NCBI GenBank assembly: GCA_022376515.1
Contig: WTXI01000086.1
Location: 1 to 64,000 of the forward strand
Direction of reading: 5' to 3'
Source: Lactifluus volemus
Taxonomy: Eukaryota > Basidiomycota > Agaricomycetes > Russulales > Russulaceae
DNA: 64,000 nucleotides
Below the pieces are notes generated by a model, which saw nothing but the letters and a program-made list of their open reading frames with translations, had not been told where the DNA came from and searched no databases. How positions within the stretch are numbered: position 1 is the first letter of the stretch; every line of letters starts with the position of its first letter. Position numbers and translations under genes: made by a program. Shown here in pieces: positions 40,874 to 52,150 of this stretch.

Positions 40874-43800
40874 CCAGGATTTTTGAAGAGCTTGTGCTGT
40901 GCAACCTGGGTACGAGCCTTAGGACTGAAACAAATGTACATTAGCTATGCCAATGCCAATGCTTTAAATTTGCCCATTTCGTTTTCAAATGTCCACAAAA
41001 CAGTCGCAGATGTTGCATTAATTGACAGTGGAGCCACGGAAAACTTCCTTGATCAATGGACGGTCCGGCGATGGGGACTTAGCACCCAGAAACTTCCTCA
41101 CCCTCGCTATGTGTACAATGTGGATGGGACTCAGAACCAGGCTGAAATGCTCACAGAATACTGCATCCTTTGATGTCTTGTAGGGAGCAAGGACACCCTC
41201 TAGCGGTTCTATGTCACCAACCTTGGCAAAGATCGTGTACTCCTGGGACATCCCTGGCTCTCAGAGTTCAATCCTCGTATTGATTGGGCCAAGGGAGAGG
41301 TATGGGATGGAGGAGTGCAGATCGAAACCAAGTGGAGAAAGTACCAGCATCCCCGCCAAATACACAAGGAAAGGGAGAAGGAACCAACCCACATTGATCG
41401 CACCAATGTGGCCCAGAAATGGGCCATAAAGGCGCACCAAGAGCAGGTAGCCAGTGGGGGGAAGCATGAGGTGCTACCACCCCAATACCAGGACTATGCA
41501 GACGTCTTTGATAAAGAAAAATCCCATTGCTTCCCACCTTCACGACCAGAAGATCATGCCATCATCTTGAAGGAAGATGCCCCAGCTACCATCAATTGTA
41601 AAGTCTATGCCCTCACGAGGGAGGAAAGAGAAGCGACCCAGAAGTTCTTAAAGGAGAATAAGCAGTGGGGATTCATCAAAAAGTCCAACTCTCCTTGGTC
41701 GACCCCTTGGTTCTTTATAAAGAAGAGAGATGGGAGTCTTCAACCCATCCAGGACTATAGGGAAGTGAACAGCTGGACGATTCAAGATGTGTACCCCATC
41801 CCTCACATTGAACAAATTCTGAAAGCACTGCATGGACGCACCCTCTTCATGGCATTGGACATTCATTGGGGCTATCATAACATCCAGATTCACCCTGAGG
41901 ATCGATGGAAAGCCATGTTTAAGACTCCCTTTGGCCTGTACCAACCAAAGGTGATACTCTTCGGCCTCCAGAACTCTCCAGCCACCTTCCAGCGTTGCAT
42001 GGATTGGGTCTTCGCTAAGATCATGAACTGCTACCCAGGGAAGGTGTTTGTGTACATGGACGACGTCTTAGTTGCCACAGGAGGAGATGTGGGGGAGCAT
42101 AGGAGGATAGTCTGAGAAATCCTCAAAATGTTCCACCAAGAATCCTTCTTCCTCAAACTGTCGAAGTGCAAGTTTGAGCAGACCAGCATTGACTACCTTG
42201 GCATCCACGTGGAACGTGGGACTATCCACATTGATCCTATGAAGAGGAAAGGACTATCTCAATGGCCTCAAACCTTGTCTTCAGTGAAGGAGGTCCAGAG
42301 CACACTTGGTGTTTTGGGGTACCAGAGACCATTCATTCCCCACTTTGCACACCTTGCAGCACCACTCACTGCTTTACTGAAGAAGGGATGACCATTCAAA
42401 TGGATGGATGAGTGCACCAAGGCCTTGGATGCACTCCTCCAGATTATAGAGTCCGATCCTGTCCTCCAAAGACCTGACTATGACCGCCCCTTTGAGATGG
42501 AGGTAGACGCATCCCAGTATGCCACTGGGGCCATCCTCTACCAACGAAATGACAAACAGAGGCTCTGTCCGGTGGGCTACCACTCCCAGACATTGAACGA
42601 AGCTGAGAGAGGGTATGACGTCCATGATAGAGAGCTCTTGGCAGTGATCTGGGGTCTGCGGCGATGGAGGCACTTGTTCCTCTCCTCTCCCTTCACTGCC
42701 ATTGTGCACACCAATCATAACAATCTTCGATACTACCAGCAACCCCAGAGAATTAACTGACACGTAGCAAGGTACCTTAGTGACCTTGCGGACTACAATT
42801 ACAAGCTAGTGCACCGCCCAGGCAAGCTAAACAAGGCTGATGCACTGTCCAGACCACCAGGAGTGAATAAAGGGAAACATGATAACGAAAACACCCTTGT
42901 CCTACCTAACAAACTCTTTGTGCAGGCAGTGGAAGTCAGCGGACTTGAGCAGCAGGTTTGGGATTGGCAAGCACGCACACCAAACTACTTCGCAGAGCTG
43001 CATCGCTCCTACCCATTCGATTCAGTGAATCACCACTGGGTGCACCAAGGGAGACCTGTGGTTGCAGACCAGGAGGATCTGAAGCACAGATCTTGCATGA
43101 GCACCATGACCACGCCTTGGCTGGGCACCCAGGCATCGCCACGACGCTTCAGAAGGTGTCTGAGGACTACTGGTGGCCGACGATGCGACAGTTGTCCAGA
43201 ACTACATCAAGGGATGTGCAACTTGCCAAATGACAAACCCAATACTGTAAAACCTAAACCACCATTGATGCCGATCACTGTTGAACCAAAGGCAATCCCT
43301 TTCCAGACCATTTCCCTTGACCTCATCACCGATCTCCCAGTCTCAAAGGGATATGACTCGATCCTCACAGTAGTGGACCACGATTGCTCGAAGGCAGCCT
43401 TCTTCTTGCCCTGTCAGAAGACAATTGACGCAGAAGAAGTGGCCCGGCTCTATGTGGAACACATCTTCCCTCTCTTTGGCTGCCCCCACCACGTCATCTC
43501 GGACAGAGATCCCCGTTTTCCTGCCCACTTCACCCGCCAGATGTGTGAACTGCTAGGAATTACACAGAACATCAGCTCTGCTTATCATCCGCAGACTGAT
43601 GGACAATCAGAACGCGCTAATCAGTGGGTGGAGCAGTATTTGCGGATCTATGGAAGCAGCCAACAAGACGACTGGGCAAACCTTCTTCCTCTTGCCCAAT
43701 TTGTTCACAACTCCTGGCCAAATGCGAGCACAGGGAAGGCTCCCTTTGAGCTCTTGTGGGGCACAAACCCAATCATTTGCCCCTCCAGAAAAGCACAAAT

Positions 43801-44433
43801 TCCCTGCGTTGCATCAGAGGCAAATGTGGCTTAAGGAGGCTAGGGAGCGCGCCCAGGATGCTATCAGAAAGGTACAGGAACTGTGGCTGAAAAATGCCAG
43901 AGAAAGAAGGGTCAAAGGCACTTCACCCTATTCAAAAAGGCAACAAGTATTGTTGGAAGGAACAAACCTAAAACGATGTACCATCCACAAAGCTGGGACC
44001 AAAAAGATATGGTCCATTCCCCATCATTGGTGTCATTTCCCCAGTGGTGTACTGCCTCCAGCTTCCCCCACACTGGCGCATTCACAATGTCTTCCATGCG
44101 TCCTTGTTAACACCTTACAAGGAGATGGAGAAGCATGGGCACAACTTCACAGAACCGCCATCTGATCTGATGGAAGGCGAACCAGAATATGAGGTAGAAC
44201 AGATCATTGATGCGCGCAAGAAAGGGAAGGCAGAAAAGCTTGAGTATCTCCTTTGTTGGAAGGGATATTCACCCACTCATAATAGTTGGGAACCCGCTGG
44301 CAATGTGAAGGCTCCAGAGCTCATTAAGGAGTTCTATCAGTGCAACCCCAATGCGATGGGGGGAGGAAGGATAAAAGCGAAGAGGAAAAGACAAATCCGA
44401 ACCATCACCACTCCCATTACCTCCTCTCCATGA
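40874..44433 (+). pseudogene. Gypsy-D Pol (protease to chromodomain)
   Basis: The protease is intact at its active site (ALIDSGATENFLDQ) but ends at a TGA (41172-41174). RT: FFIKKRDGSLQPIQDYR, ALDIHWGYHNIQI, VYMDDVLVA; a TGA follows GEHRRIV. RNase H: EMEVDASQYATGAIL, with stops at KKG and QRIN. The integrase zinc finger is frameshifted (HEHHDHALAGHPG is in another frame). Core: [44 protein letters not shown]. More frameshifts lie around 43800-44040. The chromodomain reads [19 protein letters not shown]. The frame ends in ATGA, overlapping the ATG of the extension. Confidence 0.9.
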
Positions 44434-45328
44434 GTAATGCCCTACACCTTGTGTTCCAATACCCAAACTCAGAGGAGGACTACCTCAAACTTCTCACTTG
44501 TCGTTCAACACCCTCACGGTCTGTGAGGGGGGAGAGTGATCCTTCTCAGAGACATCCCTTGCCACAGACACCCCAGCAGGACCAGCCCAGATTAGCACCT
44601 CCACCGTACAGGAGGACCACCCGCTCGCCTTGCCAAGAGCCTCACTGAAGCCCCTTATACCATCTGAGGACTCCATCTTCTCTCCCAGACCTGACGCTGC
44701 CTCCCCAATTCTTGCCTATCCAGGAAGCCCTGGAGTCTCTAGCAGCGGACATGAGGTTCTAACCAGAGGTCATGTCACTGGAGACCCCCTCACACTGTGA
44801 CCCAAATCCCCTTACGATCCCTGGAAGGTCTTCAGCTGGGCCCAACCTTCTGCAGGTGATGGTGCTCATCAACTCCAGGGGGTACGTGCAACAGATGGGG
44901 ATGGTCTATGTTCACCCATCATTGCATCTTTGTCACATGGGGGGCTGTCTGGTGGTGATTCCAGAGTCAGCCCTCTGAGAATCACGGGTAAGCGCAAGAG
45001 GAAGGGCAAGTGTTCCTTCTACTGTGGCAAGTGCAACAGGGACGGGGTGGATCACAAGTACGAAGATTGCCCCTTGTGGAGGGAGTGCCTCTATTGCCAG
45101 AAGAGGGGACACTACTCCCACGACTGTCACCACCCCCATGCGCGTTGCACCGTCTACAGGTGCCGGGTCTTCCCTGACCACCAATACTATGGGAGGAAGT
45201 GTCCTGTCAAGGCCATGGAGTTGTAGCCCGTTGCTCATCACTGGGATGAGTATGATGTGGATAACATAGATGCAGGTGAGGCGCTTTAGGATGACATTGA
45301 CTGGGAATCCATGAACAGAGGAGACTGA
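44430..45328 (+). pseudogene. Gypsy-D zinc-knuckle extension
   Basis: Homologous to the C-terminal part of Gypsy-A Pol: [20 protein letters not shown], a Pro/Ser-rich linker with frameshifts, basic GKRKRKGKC, and the Cys/His cluster ([43 protein letters not shown]). An acidic tail follows with two stops (after KAMEL and GEAL). One base fewer than Gypsy-A before the ATG separates it from Pol by an ATGA overlap. The Cys/His cluster is better conserved than the linker. Confidence 0.8.
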
Positions 45329-45365
45329 GGCGCATGGTGGTACATGCGCCTAGGAGAGAGGGTAC

Positions 45366-46300
45366 TGTTACGGTTATGCGGGCCATCCAGCCCATTTCCC
45401 ACTGTTTTCTGTCTATTTTTCGACTTGTGTTATGACCTAGGACCCCTTTTCTTGGCCAGCCCCTCTGTTCAACTTCTAGGGGCTGTGCATCACCGTTTTG
45501 GACGTGTACTTGACTCAGGGATCATGACTCAAATCTTGAGTCAGCGTTCTTGACTTAGATCTTGAGTCAAACGCACTGAGTCAGTTCTTGAGTCATCAGA
45601 ACTGACTCAGATCCTTAGTCAATGGTCTTGACTTCGCTACTGTACTGTGACCTTTGTAAGATAGTTGATTGGCCCTCTGTACGCATAAATAGGGCCCTGT
45701 GGATGAGCTAAAGCCCCAGCTTCAGCTTTGTCCAGAATCACAGTTCATTGTCTCCTGCTCACACTCGCATCGCATTTTCTCCTCTCATCTTGTGAACCAC
45801 ATCTCTGTACCTTGATCCAGGTACTTTGCGCCACTGATCAGACTTCTGTTTGCTCGTTTCCACTACTAGAAACAAGCCCACAGACGCCTGAACCCTAATA
45901 CAAACACGCTGCGAGAAGTAATCCCCACTTCTCACACCGCGTCCACCCTTGAACCTTAGTTCAACCTCGCACTAATGTACTAGGGCCAGAAAGATCCTTT
46001 CTGACCATAGTATGCTTGTGCCTGTGTTGTGGTTGAACCTACACATCATCATTAACCCATCTGCCACCATCTATCCTTTTTAGGAACAGTAACTCTGACC
46101 ATCGCATGCGCCAGTCCACTAGTCCATCTCGCGCAATACGAACACCAAGAGTTCACACAGTCAAGTCTACTCCTTATGGGACCTTGCCTGCGCATGCTAG
46201 AATTGACTATTTGGTGTTGCTAGTCTTGTCCAACTCACCACAGCAAATAGCCAACCCAAATGATGCTCACTTTGAGCCACAGTCCCTGCGAACCATGACA
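45366..46300 (+). repeat. Gypsy-D 3' LTR (935 bp)
   Basis: TGTTACGGTTATG to AACCATGACA, preceded by AGGAGAGAGGGTAC. Confidence 0.93.
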
Positions 46301-46806
46301 GGAGGCACGAGATGTAGGAGGAGAAGGTGCAGGGGGTGGTGGTCCAGGCAGCAGAGGTGGCAGTGCAGGAGGAGGTAGTCAAGGAGGAGGAGGAGACAAC
46401 AAAAAAAAAGAAAAAAAGTCAGTTTGCATTGAGGCAGGGCAGGCAGCGTGATAATGTACCAGGACATTGGTGCAGGCAGCACGACAATGTAGACTGCCTC
46501 ACAGAGGCAGTGGATCCAAGAGGAAACAAAAGCGGTAGGGGAGGCGTGGGCACAGGAGGTGCATGACGATATGAAGAGGCAAAGCCAGAACAAGAGCCAG
46601 AGCTAGAGCCAGAGCCAGAGCCAGAGAGGAAGGCAGAGAGGGAGGCAGAGAAGGAGGTAGAGAAGAAAGCAGAGGCAGGAGCAGAGAAGGAAGAGACGTG
46701 GAGGAGGCAGTGGTGGGATGTGTTAGGGCGAGGCAGACAATGACAGAGAGGGATAGAGGGAGAGATGGAAAGGGGCGGCAGACTCAAGAGGCATGAAAAT
46801 CAACAT
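46301..46806 (+). repeat. purine-rich low-complexity repeat, copy i
   Basis: GA-rich tract with GCAGGCAGC and CCAGAGCCAGAG runs. It ends in GAAAATCAACAT, where a solo LTR sits. Related to copies at 50874-51447 (same strand) and 51448-52150 (opposite strand). No convincing protein. Confidence 0.65.
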
Positions 46807-47287
46807 TGTCACGGTAAACGTGACGTGATGGTCACAGGTGACCCTGACTCATCATTTTCCTCGTTTACTCATCGATACGTTGGACGATTCTCCCACCTTC
46901 CATTTAGTTCCATAACGTTCCGGCTGATTCTGTACGTTTCCATACATTCACAGGTACATCCTGAACATTCTAGTACGATCTGACAGTCCAGTATATATAT
47001 CCCTTGTACCTCTGAGACGGGCCTTAAGCTCGTTCTCCTGTAGAACTCAGGTAGTCAGTGCAGCGAGCAATACAAGTGGCTGTTCAGCCTTCCCTTCCCC
47101 TTCCTCTCTGAAAGACTGCTTTCTCTTTTGAGTGAGGCCTCTGAAGACTTGTGTGGATCACGCCACAGCCAAGTCTTCTACTCTTTTGACTAGACCTTCG
47201 CGCCTTAGTCCCTGCGGCCGCTTCGTCGTTCCGCTTAGTCAGCACGACTCAGAACCGAAACCACACCACGGTGACCTGACCGTGACA
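46807..47287 (+). repeat. solo LTR, 480-bp family (481 bp)
   Basis: Second copy of the LTR at 40390, nearly identical by eye, with target duplication AACAT (46802-46806, 47288-47292). No internal region of this family is in the window. Confidence 0.94.
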
Positions 47288-47292
47288 AACAT

Positions 47293-47773
47293 TGTGCAAA
47301 CAGTAGTAAATAATACACCCACTGTAATGACTAAGTGAAAATTTCGCAAGTCGCAACTTAGCATATTTTTTTTTGGACTTTAGTTAAATTATATAAATTA
47401 ATTTTTTATTTCTGTTTTGCTTGTCTTAAGTGTCTTACACATCTTAATTACTTAATGTGCTTATCTTTGGCCTTGATTTGCTTACTTGTTATACATACTC
47501 ACTTTCTAAGTAAAAAATAAGCAGCTTGAGCAACTTGACAGGCTTAAAAATGAAATAAGCTGGTTAAGCCAACTAAGTTTTTTCTGGAGTTTCCTGATGT
47601 CCACAGTAGAAGGTGGTGTCTGACCTGCAAGCATGCTTTAAAAAGAGCTTGAAATCACTCTGGGGATGCAGAAAAGGTCCACTTAACTAGTTTATAGTTA
47701 TGCTCTGATGGGCTTGGGGCAGAATTGTTGCTTGTGGGTTCCAAAGTGTCTGCGATCTCTATAATGGTGACAG
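47293..47773. other. AT-rich flank, no gene
   Basis: Begins with the continuation of the purine-rich repeat (GTGCAAACAGTAGTAAATAA, then TGAAAATTTCGCAAGTCGC). It continues as AT-rich sequence without a recognisable ORF. Confidence 0.5.
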
Positions 47774-47785
47774 AAGTATGTGGGT

Positions 47786-49095
47786 CGAGCCTTCTTGACT
47801 TCTTACCACCACCATTGATTTTTCAACGATGTCCTCCCCCCCTTGGTCTCCCTCCACTCCCTCCTTCTCCATCAAGCTGAGTAACCTGGGCACCGCACTA
47901 CAGGCAGCCAGCTGAAAGATAGCAGAGAGTGACAGTCTGAGGCCCTCTAAACCTCCCACTTCCTCTGTGGCACCTCCCTAGCCTTTGGGCTCGCAGGATG
48001 AGGCTGGCACCAATTTCCAGGATTTTTCACCACCAGTTTTTACTGGGACCCCCATTTCTCAGCCCTCTTCAACCCCCGAGTTAATACCCCCCCAGTGGAT
48101 ACAGCTGGCAGGGGGGGGGCAAACCCTCACAGGACCCTGTTTACTTCTCACCAAAGAAGAAACTCCCCCCATGTAGGGCTCTTTCTGCAAATGATGAGCT
48201 CTCAGTCTTTGACATTTACAACATCTTCTAATGCCACTGGTTCCTGTCCTGGGATCACCTCATGACCAATGTCATCTTGGCCCAAAAGGCTGAGGACAGA
48301 AAAATTTTTTGGGTCAAGTTTACTCCCCCATACCACACTCACCTGGTCAAGTGCGCTGTTACACTTGTTCCTCACCCCCTCCAGAAGGTGAAAAAGGTGA
48401 TGTTTGCATACATCTTAGAAACACTCAATGGAGAGGCCCCCAAAGCCTTTTTTGACCTCACAAAGGGCCTGAGCCTCACATCTAAGGCCCAGAAGAAGAA
48501 GAAACACCTTGCATGGAAAAGGAATCATGCATTAAGGCAAGAACACCAGTGAGTGGCTGAAGAAGCTGCTAGTGGCTGATCACAATGGACATATGAGAAG
48601 TGCAGATGCAAGTTCGGCTCTCATAAGGCCCAGAAGTGACATCAATGCCCTATTTCCAAAGGGGAGAGCAGGAAGGGAGGAGAGGCCAAGGGCAAGGGTA
48701 AAACCAAAACCCCTGCCACCTCGAACAAGCCAAAGGCTCCACCCAAAGCCCCCATTGCCCCCCCCACCTTTAAAGTCGACCCACTACCCACCACCCTCCT
48801 TGAGGCAGCCAAGCAGCATGTACCCAAAACTGCTATAGCAGCTGAGGGGCCAGCAACCTACTTTGAGCAGCCAAACGTTGGGGCTTCCCCAGCCTGTCAT
48901 TTAAACTGGCTTAACACCACAGCAAAGAGAGGCATGAGGCAATGGGTGATGGAATCAGTAATCAATAAACCTTGAGCCATAGTTCTGTCAGGGTCTAGAT
49001 GCAGTGTGTCTGGGTGTCACTTTGGACCTTTTCTGGTTCTGACTCTCTTGTAGAAAGTACCTCGTTACATACACCCCCATGCTATATAAATTTGA

Positions 49096-49127
<32 letters not shown>
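47786..49127 (+). mobile_element. R2: second copy of the T/A-tailed retroposon
   Basis: 1342 bp with target duplication AAGTATGTGGGT (47774-47785, 49128-49139). The 5' end (CGAGCCTTCTTGAC) matches R1 and the 3' end is a T run followed by an A run. It is uninterrupted, so it shows the empty Gypsy-A target (AAACCTCCCACTTCC near 47950). It sits in the fossil LINE. Confidence 0.82.
47829..48975 (+). pseudogene. R2 protein, unknown family
   Basis: Homologous to the R1 protein from ATGTCCTCCCCC to KP-stop. It keeps DELSVFDI, the FVTNVIL/SAQKAED-type segment, PYHTHLVKCAVTLVP, YILETLNGEAPKAFFDLTKG, the Cys motif YEKCRCKFGSHK and the basic KGKTKTPATSNKPKAPP tail. It is broken by a frameshift in the N-terminal third and by several stops. 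Comparing R1 and R2 gives an ancestral protein of roughly 360-400 residues. Confidence 0.6.
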
Positions 49128-49130
<3 letters not shown>

Positions 49131-50625
49131 TATGTGGGTGGGACTTTGTGTGAGGTAGGTCATCTGGGAAGGTCTCTAGAACTATTATGGGTTACAGATT
49201 GAAGAAACATTGATATAGGGTAGTAGCTATAAGGACTGGTTGGTCAGATAGGCCTGCTGCTTTCATCAAAGCTGGGATAAGATGTTAGTATCTGCCAAAA
49301 TACCATTTGGCTACCATCTATAAACATTCTGAGGAGGCACTGTGGAGAAGGTCATTGGCCCAATGGTGTTTTGCCACTGTGACCTCCTTCCTAAGGAGTT
49401 TGTTAGTGTTTTTGCAAGCTTTGGGTTCCTGAGTGTCCCAAGTAACTGCCACCACCCAATCACACACATCATCCTATCATGAAGCCCCTTTAGGTAAGAA
49501 CTGTTTCTGGCCATGCTCATTTGTTTGATATCATAGATAAGTTGAAGTGCCACCTGGTCTAAGTCTTCCACAGAGTTGAGAGGGGGGAAATATAAGGATA
49601 TACCTTGAGGAACTAGCAGATCCAGAGCTCTCTTGCCTCATCTGCAAATAACAAACCAGGTGTGCTGTGGAAGGGGGTTGATTGCTAATTCCAAAATGTG
49701 CTGGTAGGTAAACCAGATGCTGGCATGGTCCAAGCCTATGGAGGCTACAAAGTCAACAATTGGGTTCTGGAAAGTGTTATCAAGAATGATAGCAGTGTTG
49801 GTCCACATCAGGTCAATCATTGTATTGTGCTGGTTACCTTCTCCTCTCCAAGTTGGGATGCCTGGGGGAGGTGGCCAGGGCAGGTTCTAGCTAAAAGCCC
49901 ATTCCTCCAGATCATCTGACCAAGGGAAGGACCAGATACTAGAGAGTAACCAGAAGTGTGAATGGGTGTTGAAGTCCCTAGTGATAATCATGGGAATCTC
50001 AGAGTTTGTTTTCAGGTTGAGGATATTATCTAGCAAGGAGCAGTGGCTTGTGTCATAATAGATGTTAATGGCATGGAAGGAGCTGAAGCCCAGATAGACA
50101 TCCAGATTGAGAGTGTGGTAATTTGAGGCCAGGTCAAGGCAGTTAGTGATGTTGGAGTGTGTAAAGTAATGTGACAGTATGCTATAACTTTGCATTGTAT
50201 GCTTTACTTGGTCTTTGGGTATATGCAGTCCCATTTTGGGTTAGTGGCCCCACCCAGGAGGCACATCAGGAAAACTCTACATGGTAAAATCTGCACAAAT
50301 GAACCAAATGGTACAAAAAAACCTAAATGATATATGAAACTGCTGTATTTTGGTTATAATTGGTTTACTTGCAACATCCTTGTTATTTGTTTGAAAAAGT
50401 TTCAGTTTTTTGTGTTTTTTGGTGCTAAGCAAATGGAAATATTACATGACAAACACACAATTATTTTTTTATTTTGCCACACCACTACAATTTGTACCAA
50501 AAATTTTTATTGGAATATGATAATACATTTTACTAGATACTGTATGCAAAATGTGGTGAGCAAGAAATGGGGGAGAAACTTGGAGTGATCCAGAGGGGGG
50601 GGGGTTGATCCGGTAGGGGGGGCAC

Positions 50626-50868
50626 TGTTATTTGGGCTACTGTAGTGTCAGCCCAACGCTTCTTTGACTATTTGCCTTCCTTATTTAGTATATGCTTCGT
50701 CAGGCTTGCCTTTACTGCAGTGGACGGAGTTCTGGGGACTTCAGTCTCATTCTCTCCACTGTAGGTCAGTTGTTATCATTGTCTTTGGTCAATATAGTCT
50801 CATTCTCTCCACTGCAATCCCCTTGGTCCTCTGTGACTCAAGGGCCCTTCACAGCTCCAGTTAAAACA
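50626..50868 (+). repeat. small solo LTR (243 bp)
   Basis: TGTTATTTGGGCTACTG to CCAGTTAAAACA, flanked by the 5-bp duplication GGCAC (50621-50625, 50869-50873). It contains a duplicated phrase GTCTCATTCTCTCCACTG and one TGACTCA. A different family from the others here. Confidence 0.8.
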
Positions 50869-50873
50869 GGCAC

Positions 50874-52150
50874 AGGAAGTGCAGGATATGCAGGAGATGG
50901 GGGAGGTATGGGAGGTGCAAGAGGTGTAGGAGATGTGGGAGGCATGAGAGATATGGGAGGCATGGAAGATGTGAGAGGTGTGGGAGGCATGGGAAGCGCA
51001 TAAGGTGCGGAGGTAGCAGCAGAGGAGATGGGTGATGTACAAGGTGCGCAAGGTGGTGGTGCAGGTGGGGGAGATGGTAGCACAGAAGGAAAAGGAGGCA
51101 GAGACAGAGAAGGCAGAGGCAAAAGAAGAGTTAGGACACTTGGGGTGGGGCAAGCAGCATGACAACATACCAGGAAGGGTAGACCACCCCACAGTGCCAG
51201 TGGGTCCATAAGCACTGATGTGGAGGAGCCAAAAGCAGTGGAGACACAGGACACAGCAGAGGCAGAGACAGAGGCACAGGCACAGGAGAAGAGGGACAGA
51301 AGGATACAGCACGAAAATCAACATGGTGCCAACAAGAATAAACAACACATGCATGTGCCACATGGCACATACAAGACTTTCCATTTATGGAAATGTGAGA
51401 TGGGGGGACTTGGGGGAGAGCATCATGAAAATTTCGCTAAGTCACTCCCATGCACCAACCACATGCATCTGTTATTTATTCTTGTTTGCATGATGTTGAT
51501 TTAAGTATTCATCATTTTTGTGCCTCTGTCTTCCTCATCCTCTCTCCTCTTTGTCACTGTTGTCTCAGTGTCTGGTTCTCACTGTCACCACTATGGCTCA
51601 TGCCACCACACATCTCACTGTCCATGCCTTCTCCTTGCCACCGCGACTGCATTTATTGCTTTGCCCTAGTTTGTCCTGACTATTCTCCCACTTTCTCTAC
51701 AGCCTCTGCTGTCTCCTTTACTGCTGCCTCTGCCACTGCCTCCATTACCACTGCCTTCTCTGCTTGTGCAACTTCCGTCTTCACTGCCATCACCTCCGCA
51801 ACCCCTGGGCCTCCCATGGCCCTTCTGCCTCCCACACCCCTTCTGTCTCTGTTGCAACTTCCTGTCTGCACCTACACTTTCTGTATCTCTTCCCAGTATG
51901 TTGTCATGTTGCCTGCCCCACCCCAACGTGTTCTGACTTTTTTTTTGCCTCCTTTCTGCCTCTGCCTCTGCTGCCTGGACTACCACCTTCTGTGCCACTT
52001 CCACATCCTGCCCCCACTGTCTTCACAGCTGCACTTCCCATGTTCCTTGCCCCTTCTGCACTTCTTACATGCCTTGCCCCTCCTGTGCGCCTTACCCTTC
52101 TCACACCTCCCACAATTCCCACACCTCTACCACCACTTTCCTGTCTTGGA
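50874..52150. repeat. inverted purine-rich/pyrimidine-rich repeats, copies ii and iii
   Basis: The left half is GA-rich (GGAGGCATG-type units, GGGGCAAGCAGCATGACAACAT). The right half is CT-rich and its reverse complement carries the same landmarks (GGGGCAGGCAACATGACAACAT, AAATCAACAT, AACAAGAATAAA). The centre is near 51447. Long spurious ORFs on both strands reflect low complexity. Confidence 0.65.

Larger units (their letters stand above)
37401..46300 (+). mobile_element. Gypsy-D: A-family chromovirus, plus strand, decayed
   Basis: LTRs are at 37401-38336 and 45366-46300. It has a self-priming site and a GGAGAGAGGG tract before the 3' LTR. The coding order is the same as Gypsy-A. It is interrupted by a 479-bp solo LTR (40390-40868) plus many stops and frameshifts. 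Flanks do not match (GAGGA left, GGAGG right) and Gypsy-C does not resume on the right, so the element may be a recombinant of two A-family insertions. Confidence 0.92.

Noticed and set aside
44934..45226. Zinc-knuckle region of Gypsy-D as a second Gag
   Set aside because: It lies after the chromodomain, is homologous to an in-frame Pol extension in Gypsy-A, and the true Gag with its own knuckle is upstream.
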